From Pseudopyrenochaeta lycopersici (Eukaryota > Ascomycota > Dothideomycetes > Pleosporales > Pseudopyrenochaetaceae), in the NCBI GenBank assembly GCA_003313425.1, contig NHZP01000009.1, forward strand, positions 1 through 64,000: 64,000 nucleotides of DNA, written 5' to 3'. Both the position numbers and the translations under genes were made by a program. The notes under the pieces are model-generated. The model was given only the letters and a program-made list of their open reading frames with translations. It was not told the DNA's origin and ran no database searches. Below, one piece after another: positions 22,616 through 32,819 of the stretch. Numbering within the stretch: position 1 is the first letter of the stretch; the number at the start of each line of letters is the position of its first letter.

Positions 22616-23450
22616 ATAAGTTGTTTAGTTAACAATTAGAATTGTTAACACGACACACTAATAAGCACAGTTGAACTGAAGCTGCGCTCAGGATTAGCAA
22701 CACTATCTGAAGTTAACAAGTATTAACGCAAAGTTGGTTCACTACTATACGCAGCAGTCACAACAAGGCCTGATATTGCTTTCGCCACATTAAGACTAGC
22801 ACAATTCCTATCAAACCCTAGTAAAGAGCACTACGATGCTGCTAACAGAGTACTACTGTACCTTAATAAGATAAAGTCGCGAGCACTGCAACTTAGAGGA
22901 GGCAATCACCTACAAGTCGCAAGCGACGCCTCATTTGCTGACAACACCTTAGATAGGAAAAGCTCTCAAGGATATGGAATTAAGTTGTTTAATAGGCTGG
23001 TCGCATAGAAAGCAAATAAACAAGATATAGTAACCACATCAACGACTGAAGCTGAATTACTAGCACTGTTATAAGTAGCTAAAGAAGCGATCTTTACGAC
23101 GCAACTGCTAGAAGAACTAGAAGTCAAACTACCGTCACCTACGATAATAATTCAGTGCAATAATACTCAAACAATCCAGCTGGTAACTGCGGAAGTATTA
23201 AAGCTCTAGACTAAGCTTCGCCATGTTAATATCTATAATTATTAGCTTAGACAAGAGGTTTTATTAGGAAAGATAAAAATAGAGCATGTATATTTAACTA
23301 AAATAATCGCGGACGGGCTTATAAAGGCATTACCCTATAATAAATAGAATAACTTCTTAAAATAACTTAGACTAGTAGAAGTAAGAAACTATAAGGTAAT
23401 AAAAGAAGCACTACTTAAAGAGATCTAGAGATAACTTAAGGACCTCACAA
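22616..23450 (+). pseudogene. Element B pol part 2: end of RT and RNase H, lightly RIP-altered
   Basis: The copia frame resumes after G2. It includes VGSLLYAAVTTRPDIAFATL near 22739 and the RNase H block RKSSQGYGIKLFNRLVA, then KANKQDIVTTSTTEAELLAL near 22960-23070. There are only about two in-frame stops in the roughly 140 codons after 22739, far fewer than in the RT part before G2. Inactive because the gene is split. Confidence 0.9.
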
Positions 23451-23510
23451 TCGCATAAGGGGCTTGTAATTAGTTATCTAGCTTACACAGTTGTCTAAGC
23501 TGAGGGGGTG

Positions 23511-23716
23511 TGTTAGATGTAAAGCCTGATAGGGTGTTAGATGTCACGTGTCAATCTCTAAGTTGCGAGATCCTAGATGGTAGCACAAACTCTCGGGTGT
23601 AACCACTTGGCAGAGGGGCACACAAAAGCAGAAAACGGAGAGAACACAGAATCAATCAATCACGTTCATCATCAAAATTCATCAAAGATCAAGCCAAATA
23701 GTCCTTGAATCTGACA
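23511..23716 (+). repeat. Element B 3' LTR, almost free of RIP
   Basis: 206 bp, ending AATCTGACA. It keeps CpA sites that are TpA in the 5' LTR. Confidence 0.95.
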
Positions 23717-23721
23717 CTAAC

Positions 23722-26700
23722 TTAACCTATACTTCTATCTCTATAAAGATATTACTAAAAGTAATAAGGTACCTATTATAATTACTTACCTTATAAGTAA
23801 GGTACTAGACTAGGTTACGCTATAACTAGAATAATATATAGGCTAGGAAATTATTAACGCAGATAACATAGAAATATTTAAGGATTAGGATAAGTTTAAA
23901 AAATATATCTAGTAAATCTTTAGAATATAGACTAAGAAAGTCACAGCAGAAGAATATATATAGGAACTTAAATAATATACCTCTATTACTAACTATACTA
24001 ACAGGTTTAAGTAGTACTCTATAATTATTAGATAAGACGACGAGGCTCTTAAATAAATACTCTAATAAGGCCTAAAACTATAGGTTAAAGAGGAACTTAT
24101 AAGAATAGAATGCGTTATTAAAGACTTTAATAACCTAATTAATAACTATATAAGAATTAATAATAACTTATATAAATTAAACTAAGAACGATAGAGCTAT
24201 AGAAAAGGAAGGATAAACTATATAAGTAAATAAAAAGGCTATATTTGCTACCCTAGAAACACTCGCACTACTAGCTACTATACTTCTAATAAACTAGAAC
24301 TAATATATCTAGATAACGTTAATAAGAAGTAAGAGAATAGGAAGGTAGGAAACTAAAAGATAGATATAGAAAAGTTAAAAGGAAATTACTATAATTATAG
24401 GAAGAAAGGATACTTTATAAAGAATTATAGATAAAAGAATAAAGTTACCTAACTTAAAGTTAATATAATTAAAAACTTTAATAACACCTAATTTAGGGAC
24501 TAGGAGGTAGTTACTACACCTAACTATAGCACTAGACTCTTATTACTACTATAGTAGGATAATAACTAAATTATAGAAACTTATAGATAAGTTACTCTAA
24601 ATACTTAGGAGATTAACTAGAATAATAAAGCTCTAGTAGAACTATATCTAGGGACCTTAGTTAACTAGGACTAACTACTACTTATAGAAAGTATTAAGGA
24701 AGTATAGGCACTAGATAATAAAATATAGAGAATATAGGGTATACTAGCACTATAGAAAATATATAGTAGGAAATATGTATATATGTAATGCTAAGACTAG
24801 AAAATAAAGTGTAAACTCTTAAACTAAAATAATATATACTAGGAATATATAATAGAGAATATTAAGTATATTAGATTCTCTACAGAATAAGCTAAATAGT
24901 AAATTAAATAAAAAGCCTTAGCCTAAGCAGAGAAAGGATAAAAACTCTTCTAATATAACTATAACTAGAGAAACCTAAAATATAAACTACTATTATACCT
25001 TTACTATACATATAACTACTATAACTACTATTACGCTATTAAGCTATAAGAAGGACACTTCCTAATACTAAAAGGGGCGTGTAAATAGTAATAGTATAAC
25101 TACTAACAGGATAATTATATTAACTACTTATAAGATAAATAAATAATAAACTATTTCTTAGGATATAATAATAAGCATACTGCAAATTAAAATATTATTA
25201 TAAATAAGCGATGCACTAATAAGTTATAGCAGACTAACATAAACTTAAGATATAAGCGCTATAAACTAGAAAAAGAAGTAAATAGCTTTAAGGAAAATTC
25301 TTTTTTAGATAAAAACTAAAAACTAAATCTTCCTATAGTAAGAAGGCTAGAACTAGATAAAGGATTCATCTATAATTAGATAGCGCTAAAAAGTAATACT
25401 AAGCTATCTAATAAAAGGAAGAGAGCCTCTTCTAACTTAGAATAAAACTCTAAGGGAAGGAACTAAAAGCACTAATAGATTCTAGATTATAAGTAAACTA
25501 TATCTCTAAGGCAGCTATATTAAAAGCTAGGCTATAACCTACCTTAAAGAAAATGCTCTACTAGATAATAGTAGCAAATAGAAAATTAGGAGAGATAGTA
25601 ACCTATAAAGTAACTACTTACCTTAGCTTAGCCTCTAAAATACACTAAGTTAGATTAGACGTCTTTAGGACGGCTGCCTACAATATTATACTAGGACTAC
25701 CTTAGTTAAAACACTATAACCTAGTAATTAACTAGATAAAATAAAGAGTATCTGTGCGTATAAAAAATAACGTAAGAATACCTACGTAACAGTCGCATAC
25801 TTTAGTAGATAAGAAGATAATAATAAATATTAAGCTTTTATAAAAAGCTAAAAAACAGCTACTTTATTAGCAGCTAGTAAAGAACACTAAGAAAAATAAG
25901 GAGTTAGTTACTACTCTTAGGATCTTAGAAGAATATAAGAAATTTAGAGATATATTTACTAAAAAGGTAGGAAGAGAAGCACTACTAAAACACTAAGAAT
26001 AAGATTATAAGATAGAACTTATAGAAGGTAAGTAGCCTAAGTTTATACTAATATACTGCCTTAGTACCTATAAGCTAGGTATCCTAAAGAAGTATATTAA
26101 TAAAAGTTTAGTAACAAGTTTTATTAAGAAATCTAAGTCTTTAGTAGGATACCCTATCCTATTTGCGCTAAAAAAAAAGATAAAGTACTAAGGTTATGCA
26201 TTAACTATAGGAAGTTAAATAATATTACTAAAAAGAATTGCTACCTACTACTTAATATATAAGAACTACGTAATAGATTAATAGGAGCTTAATACTTTAC
26301 TACGCTAGACTTAAGAGAAGCGTATAACCTTATTAGAATAAAGGAAGGAGAGGAATAGAAAACTGCCTTTAGGATAAGATATAGATACTATAAGTATATA
26401 GTAATACTCTTTAGCCTAATAAACGCGCTAGTAACGTGTTAAGACTTAATTAATAACGTCTTAGTAGAATATCTTAATATATACGCTATAGCCTACCTAG
26501 ACAATATTTTAGTTTACTCTTAAAATATAGATAAATATTAGAACTATATTAAGGAAGTACTATAATAACTAAGAAATTACTATCTTAAGTTAAAACTAGA
26601 AAAATATAAATTTTATAAAGAAGAAGTAGAATTCCTAGAATATATAGTTAGAAGATAAAGAGTATAGATTAGTAAATCTAAAATTAGGATAATCTAAGAA

Positions 26701-28700
26701 TAAAAGATACTATAAACAGTTAAGGATATTTAGTTATTTTTAAGATTTATTAACTTTAATTAATAATTTATTAAGGACTTTACTAAGATTATAACACTCT
26801 TAATAAGACTAATAAAAAAAGAAGAAATATAGGACTAGAACAAAGAATAATAATAAGCCTTTAGAATACTAAAAGAAGCCTGTATAGCTAAACTAGTACT
26901 TATATTATTTACTAGTAGGTAACTACTAAGGATTAAAACAGATGCCTTAGATCTTATAATTAGAGCAGTAGCCTTACAAAAGAAAGATAATAAATAGCAC
27001 CCTATAGCGTATTACTTATAAAAGTTCTTATAAATAGAAGAATAATACAATATCTATAATAAGGAACTTAAAGCTATTATTAATACACTGCAATATTAGA
27101 GAGTATATATAGAGAGTTGCTTAGAACTTACTATTTATATAGACTACTAAAACCTAATATACTTTATAATAACTAAATAACTTAATTATAGATAAGTAAG
27201 ATAGTTAGAACTCTTAGGATAGTATAAGTTTAAGATTATATATACACTAAGAAAAGAAAATAGGAGAGCAGACGCTCTAAGTAGAAGATATAATATAGTA
27301 GGAAAGAAAACTAAAGTTTATATAGTAATCTTAAAAATAAATAAAGATAGAACTTTAGGACCCTTATAAGAATACTACGTAATCTTAAAAATATAAGTAG
27401 AAGTCCCTAAGAACCTATATAAGATTATTATCTAATAACACTATAATAATCTAATATATAGACACCTAGGAATTATAAAAACTATAAAGCTTATCTAATA
27501 AAACTACTATATTAAGAATCTAAGATAGAAAGTAGAAATATATATTAAGAAGTGTGTACCCTGCTAATAGAATAAATATACTACATACGCACCTTATAGT
27601 AAATTATAGGTAATAAAAGTACCTATAAAACTATAAGAAGATATAGTAATAAACTTTATTATAGACTTACCTAAGTCTGCAGATAAAGTAACTAGATATA
27701 AGTAGAACGTAATATATAACGTAGTATACAGATATATTAAATACGCAGAGTTTATACTATTTAGAAAAAACTTTACAGCGCTATAACTTGTAGAAATAAT
27801 AAAAGACTAAGTATTCTAACACTATAGTATACTAAACTCTATTATAAGTAATAGGGATAAACTATTTATATCTAATTTCTAGTTAACTTTTATAGCTAAG
27901 ATAGGCACCTAAAGGAAACTATCTATAGTATACTACCTAAAAACTAATAGATAAACAGAATAAATAAACAGGACCCTAAAACAATACCTACAAGCGTATT
28001 ATTATAAATAACAGAATAACTAGGTATCGCTACTACTAATAGCATAAATCGCGTTTAATAATAGTAAATCTAAAGTAATAGGTAAAATACTATTCTACGC
28101 CTATTATAAGAAATATCTAAACCTATTTAAAAGAAACTTTCTAAGTATTAAAGTAGAAGCTATAGTTAAGATAGTAGGAGAACTATAAGATATATTAGAA
28201 CAACTATAAAAAAGACTTAAGAATAAATAGAAATAATAAATTTTATATATTAATAAGAAAAGAAAAACAGCGCCTTAGCTAAAAAAGAGTGATAAAGTAT
28301 ATTTACTTATAAAAAACCTACGTATAAAATAACCTAATAAGGGATTAGACTACGTTAAAGTTAGACTATTTTTAATTAAATAATATAATAGACTAGTTAC
28401 GTATATATTAGAGCTACCTAAAGATATAAAGATCTACCTAAAGTTCTACGTTAGACTATTAGAACTTATATACCTAATAACACTACTATAACAAACCTTT
28501 AAGTATAAGACTAAAGAGGAAATAGAGTATAAAGTTAAGAAAATCCTTAATATATAATATTCTAAGATTATAGAAAATAAGTATAGAAAAGATAAGTACT
28601 TAGTTAAATAGAAAGAGTACCCTAACTCTAAGAATACTTAGGAACTAAAATTAAACTTAGGAAACTATAAAGAATAAATTAGTAAATACAACTATAATAA
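23722..28700 (+). pseudogene. Element C gag-pol, heavily RIP-degraded
   Basis: Gag is about 23740-24440, with a zinc knuckle near 24385 in which the Cys and His codons have become Tyr and Phe codons (YYNYRKKGYFIKNY). A protease-like LIDSR is near 25470. RT is about 26030-26680 with AYLDNILVYS near 26490. RNase H is about 26930-27300, integrase about 27440-28000 and chromodomain about 28560-28680. Nearly every Trp, Gln and Arg position carries a stop or substitution. Collinear with element D. Confidence 0.85.
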
Positions 28701-28809
28701 AGAATAAAAAGAACTTAAGTACTAGAATTATAACTAACTTAATCTAATAACGCAATTCCTAGAAGAAGAGGATTACTTTTAAGCTAAGATAGAGTAAAAA
28801 CGCCCTAGT

Positions 28810-29178
28810 CTAAAGCAGAAGTACTAGGCATTAGCCTTTACTTAAGAATATTAACCTTACAGTTAACATCCTTAATCGCCTCTAATACTTTAATCTCTTC
28901 TATAATATAATTAGAATTATCTACCTATTATTACTTGTAACGCTGTAATAACTTCTACTATTTATAAAGTTAATTCTTTTTCGCGTAAGTAGTAAGAAGA
29001 GTATTTAGTGCCTTCTCTTCTACGTTATTAGCCTTAGCTTCTTACGCGTCTAACTAAGCTAATTCCTTATTTAGACAAGAAAAGTTTAGAACTAGCACGT
29101 CTACTAGCTTATATAACAACACCCTATTATAATAATAATTTCTATACTTCTCTTTTAATAATAATATCTTATACTCTA
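28810..29178 (-). pseudogene. Element C antisense ORF, truncated inside the Zn2Cys6-like cluster
   Basis: The minus-strand frame (LEYKILLLKEKYRNYYYNRV, then LYKLVDVLVLN) is the homologue of the D ORF at 55960-56440. Cys positions 3 to 6 are Tyr codons here (third at 29171-29173, sixth at 29111-29113). Positions 1 and 2 are lost at the breakpoint near 29179. It continues with KELA, then LDA, and KANNVEEKALNTLL, charged and helix-like. An apparent ATG at 29248 lies in the neighbouring island sequence and is not the true start. Confidence 0.6.
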
Positions 29179-29179
29179 G

Positions 29180-29850
29180 CACAGCAGCACTAATCACAGT
29201 GCGTGCGTGCGAGAACAGGAACAGATATGCAGCATCGTGTAACGGCACTGAGAGGATCTTGGTTACAAGACCCTACAGCGGCGCGAGATGCGCATTGAGG
29301 TGCTCTGATGTGCGGAGAGCAGCAGAAAAGGTAGCGAGGGCCTGTATCGCATTTGCACTCACTTTGTTCCCGTCCTTATCCTTATCGCCACCGGTGCGTG
29401 CTGTGCTGTTGCTGTACTGCGGCTTGAAGCTGCGGTCCCACAAAGCAAGAAGCCCACGTCCTTGCGCCACGCTCGCACGCCTCGCCACAGTGCACAGCGT
29501 GCTTGCATCAAAGTCATTGTCTGGTGTCTCAGTCTGCTATAGCTCGCGATAGCCAGCAAGAACGTATGGCAGCGCGGTGCTTGCGAGGGTGGAGAGCGAG
29601 AGGCGGAGAAAAGTGTGGGATGAGGGCAGCTGCGACGCTGACGGTGGGGACGTCTCGATTCTGCTGTCGCGCCGCAAGTTTCCGCGCTAGTGGAGCACGG
29701 GACACCGTCTAACGTTTCTCGGTTAGAGGCCGATCCATCATACATGGGACCCAGAAGGTGACATTATAAGGCACGTGTAGGTGCGCCCTCACTGCTCTGC
29801 TTCCGCCTCTATTACCTTGACTGATTTCCGGACGCCAAGCTACGACTACG
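29180..29850. other. Start of low-copy island: intergenic, no confident gene
   Basis: Base composition changes sharply at about 29180, with normal CpA, TpG and GC content. Several frames of 70 to 130 codons overlap on both strands here, but none shows domain structure, codon bias or splice signals that would favour one. I treat this as the upstream region of the gene at 29924. Confidence 0.6.
29764..29777 (+). promoter_or_regulatory. TATA-like box and CACGTG site upstream of the orphan gene
   Basis: TTATAAG at 29764-29770 and CACGTG at 29772-29777 lie about 150 bp before the chosen ATG. A pyrimidine- and CA-rich leader (CCACCACAACC) follows, as is common before fungal starts. No experimental support. 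Confidence 0.4.
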
Positions 29851-29923
29851 ACTTTTGTGGACCTGGACCGAAATTCATATACCGAGTCTCGCGTTCAACA
29901 ACCCACCACAACCTTTCAACGTC

Positions 29924-30559
29924 ATGACCGAAACGATTGAGCATTTCCTCAAAGGCCTCTACCGATTCCCTACCGATCAGATCATCAAGAAAGAAGAGGT
30001 CGAGCAATACCTACGACCGTGGGGTTTCACAATTTACAGAACGTCTTATGGGTCTGGCTCTGAAGAACGATGGCAAAAGTTGCTCCAGAAGGCGACCGTT
30101 AGTGCGAAAGGTCGCCTTGAAAAGCTGGAAGGCGTAAAGGAAAACCCTGACGCCACCGCCAAAGTGCTAGATCAATTTTCACTTGACGCACGTTCTGATC
30201 CGGACACCTTGGAAGGATTGACCTTGGAGGACGTCCGACAGCTCTACCTGGACGGAAGTGGAGGTCAGCCACTGCATGTGGACAGGGGTCAACGGCGCCT
30301 TTTCCTGTTGGCGGATGATCAGGTACTACAGGACCCTGATCTCGCCCGGCTTAAAGTCGTAGCCGCGGACTACGACCCTGTTGCTGCGGTGCCCAAGAAC
30401 TGGAGGGTTGGTCTGCAGCGATACTTTGGATGGATGACCATGCCAACAACAGCCATTTTTCAATTGTGGGATGCATTGGAACTTTTCGATATCGAGCAGA
30501 TTGTCAATCGTGCATCTCCTGGTGGGCCGGGAGTATACTGGGATCCCGCTTACGACTGA
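29924..30559 (+). CDS. Intact orphan gene, 211 aa, unknown function
   Basis: A single-exon frame starting MTETIEHFLKGLYRFP. I prefer the ATG at 29924 over the in-frame ATG at 29855 because the leader just before it (CAACCTTTCAACGTC) looks like a fungal start context and the extra 23 residues look non-coding. There is no signal peptide or membrane segment. The protein is acidic and helix-rich. Visible blocks are PWGFTIYRTSYG (about residues 32-43), LEGLTLEDVRQLYLDG (about 96-111), a LADDQVLQDPDLARLKVV stretch (about 129-146) and WRVGLQRYFGWM (about 160-171). The layout resembles large families of uncharacterised fungal proteins with a YR-x-x-Y-x(n)-W start, but I cannot name a function. It has no RIP and no stops. 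It converges on the chitinase-like tail 100 bp downstream. Confidence 0.85.
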   Translation: MTETIEHFLKGLYRFPTDQIIKKEEVEQYLRPWGFTIYRTSYGSGSEERWQKLLQKATVSAKGRLEKLEGVKENPDATAKVLDQFSLDARSDPDTLEGLTLEDVRQLYLDGSGGQPLHVDRGQRRLFLLADDQVLQDPDLARLKVVAADYDPVAAVPKNWRVGLQRYFGWMTMPTTAIFQLWDALELFDIEQIVNRASPGGPGVYWDPAYD

Positions 30560-30659
30560 AGTACGGCAGCCAAAGACGAGTCGTTGGTAAACTAGATCAA
30601 TTAACACGATACTTTTTACAATCCTACGCCGATTCTACTCTTTGTCGCTATGCTAAATT

Positions 30660-31855
30660 TTATACTATTCTCGCCTTACTCTGTGAACCATCTGACATGT
30701 CGGTGTCAGAGTCGTCCGAGTCTAAGTCTGGATCCTCAAAAAACTTATCCGTGTTGACTTTAATATCCTCTAGCTCGGCCTCATACATTGTGACAGAATC
30801 AATCACGCTTTGAGCGTGAGCGCCGAACTGCGTTCGTACTCTTCGCGGATCTCTTTCATTGCATTGGTGCACCATTTTTTCGTGTGCTTGACGATGAATT
30901 TGTCGAAAAAGTCTTTGACCCACTCCTTCCAGAAGTCGGCAATCGTGGTCTTGTCATTAGGGTTGGCTGCATCCCACAAGTCCTGGGAGTGCCTCCATTG
31001 TGCTTCAACATTGTTCACGATCGTGGTCAGGAACTTATTGACCTTCGGCGTGCCCGTTGAATCCAAGTAACGGAATGCGACAAGTGCGCCCCTAATCTTG
31101 GCCAATATATACTCGATGTCTTCCTTTTTGCCAAGTTCGAGCTTTTTCTTGAACTCGTCCGGGTCTATGATGTTCTTGCCTGCCATGAACTGTCGAAGAC
31201 ACGAACTTGTTAGCGCGCGCTCTACTTAAGTGTCTCGAGTGAAGTGCAAACGAAATAGCCACTCACCAGTCTCTTCGGCTTATGGATAGCGACTACAAGT
31301 GCCACAAATGTGGCTGTGTTCTGTATACTCCCGAGACAATCCATTACGCGCGCGTATACGAATCTTTGACCGGGGTCATTTGGATTTCCCCCTCCAGGTA
31401 GCGGCGGTGCATTCTGAATCACAGGTAGTGTCCGGGCTTGTCTGAAGTAAGATACCGCTACTGCACCAGTAGTTGCGGTGGCACCACTTCGGAGTCTGTA
31501 TGTCATCATCAGCTAAAACCCCTTGTAAAGGACGAAAGACTACTCACCTTCCTGCTGCCGCATCTTCCATGAATTGACCGACAAGGTTGCCATCGAAGAT
31601 ATGTTCAACTGGAGACAACGTAAGCATTCATGCGCCTACCAATGTGTGAAAACCCGACATACTTTCATAGCATCTCCCTGTGGGCAAACTTTGAGGTGCT
31701 AAACGCGTGTTACAACAATCGTCTGTATCTTCGTAGTCAATGACCTCGTCCATGAGCGGATGCTCAGAGGGCAACCGGCTAATCGGATCGTACTGGATTA
31801 TGTTAGTTGACGGCAAGGCGCTTGAGCTATTCCGTTCAGCCTTAGCAATATCGTA
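30660..31855 (-). pseudogene. 5'-truncated gene: tail of a GH18 class V chitinase-like protein, three introns
   Basis: Exons are 31663-31855 (partial), 31548-31608, 31267-31495 and a last exon ending at 31189. Introns are 31609-31662 (54 nt, GTATGT...CCAG), 31496-31547 (52 nt, GTGAGT...ACAG) and 31190-31266 (77 nt, GTGAGT, branch GCTAAC, ...ACAG), and all keep frame. The joined protein has EIEHIFDGNLVGQFMEDAA, RVMDCLGSIQNTATFV, a long helical part, and IADFWKEWVKDFFDKF. I know these from the C-terminal region of fungal class V (killer-toxin-like) chitinases. The catalytic domain is missing: the frame is open only to 31855, where RIP sequence begins. The last exon stops at 30803, but an acidic Asp/Ser-rich tail continues in another frame to 30660, so a fourth intron or a frameshift is possible. 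Family assignment is from memory. Confidence 0.65.
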
Positions 31856-32329
31856 CTATCTTTATATGTGCCTAAGATTGTGCGTATAGATACAGGCATC
31901 TTAGAATACTTCTATTTCTTTAGCATATAGAAATACCTTCCTTAACTCTTACACTACGCCCTCTAGTTCTACATGCAGCGGCGATGTAGGAAATGAAAGG
32001 AATCCTAGCTAGTTCTGTTCAGAAGCTTACGCTCTTAAAGAGTAATAAAATTAAGCTAAGTATCTATTCTATCTCGTTGCAGTAGTTATTACTCTGCTCC
32101 TTACATCCTTCTAGACCTAAAGCTTTACGTCCTTAAGAGATATAAGAATAATAATTTAATTTTATATTATTATTACCTAGCTAGTTTTAAGGGTAAGTAG
32201 TTTTAGTAGTGTGCGTTCTTTATTAGGTCTTCTGTCTAGAATTATTCCTCTTATATATATTTTTATAGTATTCTTAATATTACCTGCCTTTAGTATAGTT
32301 AGTAATATAGTTATATAGTTACTTTCTTC
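31856..32329. other. RIP-degraded flank, no gene seen
   Basis: TpA-rich sequence begins abruptly next to the truncated chitinase-like gene. No recognised domain. The TTAATGCG at its end (32330-32337) is the left target duplication of the next MITE. Confidence 0.5.
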
Positions 32330-32337
32330 TTAATGCG

Positions 32338-32811
32338 TAGGGTGGCAAATGGGTTACGGGTACCCGCTATGGGTATAGGTTGGGTATAGGGTTATAGATA
32401 AGTGGGTTGGGTTTAGGGTTGGGTCGCACGGACCATGGGTATAGGTTGGGGTTGGGTCGCACGGACTCTAGGTTAGGTTAAGGCTAAGGTTATGCACGTA
32501 TGGGTTTAGGTTTGGTTACGGGTACCTACTGGGGTTGCTTAGTAATCATAATAATTTACTATAATTAGTAGCATAACTAGCTATTTTAGATACATATTAG
32601 TTAGTATTAGACCTAATATAAAAAAGACGTGATTAGTCAGACCCAGACGTACCCGAGGCTAATAACCCTAACCCTAACCTCAACCCATTCACAGTAACCT
32701 TAACCTATACCCATCACTAGCGTATAAAGACTGGGTATAGAGCTGGGTTGGGTACGGGTCTTATGTAATCAAACCCAACCCAACCCCAACCTATACCCAT
32801 TTGCCACCCTA
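32338..32811. mobile_element. hAT-type MITE, 474 bp, with telomere-like internal repeats
   Basis: The terminal inverted repeats are TAGGGTGGCAAATGGGT (32338-32354) and its perfect complement (32795-32811), flanked by an 8-bp duplication TTAATGCG (32330-32337, 32812-32819). An 8-bp duplication and CAGGGTGGCAAAT-like ends (CA changed to TA here) fit the hAT superfamily. The inside is rich in GGGTTGGGT, GGGTATAGG and AACCCTAACCCTAACC runs, with a repeated TTGGGTCGCACGGAC. No coding capacity. Less RIP-altered than its flanks. Confidence 0.85.
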
Positions 32812-32819
32812 TTAATGCG

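Larger units (their letters stand above)
11477..23716 (+). mobile_element. Element B: Ty1/copia retrotransposon, nested in C and hosting G2
   Basis: The 206-bp LTRs are 11477-11682 and 23511-23716, with target duplication CTAAC (11472-11476, 23717-23721). Without G2 it is about 5.2 kb, the normal copia length. The order protease, integrase, RT, RNase H is the copia order. The polypurine tract TGAGGGGGTG (23501-23510) abuts the 3' LTR. RIP is strong in the 5' and middle parts but light from 22616 to the end. Confidence 0.95.
10933..29178 (+). mobile_element. Element C: Ty3/gypsy, 3'-truncated, hosting nested copia B
   Basis: The 5' LTR is 10933-11332 (400 bp, TGTTAC...AATA), nearly identical in layout to the LTRs of element D. 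The internal sequence runs to 11476, is interrupted by B, resumes at 23722 and continues through gag, pol and the antisense ORF. It stops at about 29178, where it meets non-RIP sequence. No 3' LTR follows. By comparison with D, about 180 bp of internal sequence and the LTR are lost. Heavily RIP-altered. Confidence 0.9.

Noticed and set aside
29199..29745. Overlapping ORFs of 69 to 128 codons upstream of the orphan gene
   Set aside because: Frames overlap on both strands, are Arg/Ser/Ala-rich as expected from GC-rich DNA, and show no splice or start support.
30326..31070. ORFs opposite to the orphan gene and the chitinase-like tail
   Set aside because: Shadows of the real frames, which have spliced or domain support.
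32640..32790. CCCTAACCCTAACC-type run as a real telomere or internal telomere scar
   Set aside because: It sits inside a MITE with clean TIRs and a target duplication, and the run is short and imperfect.
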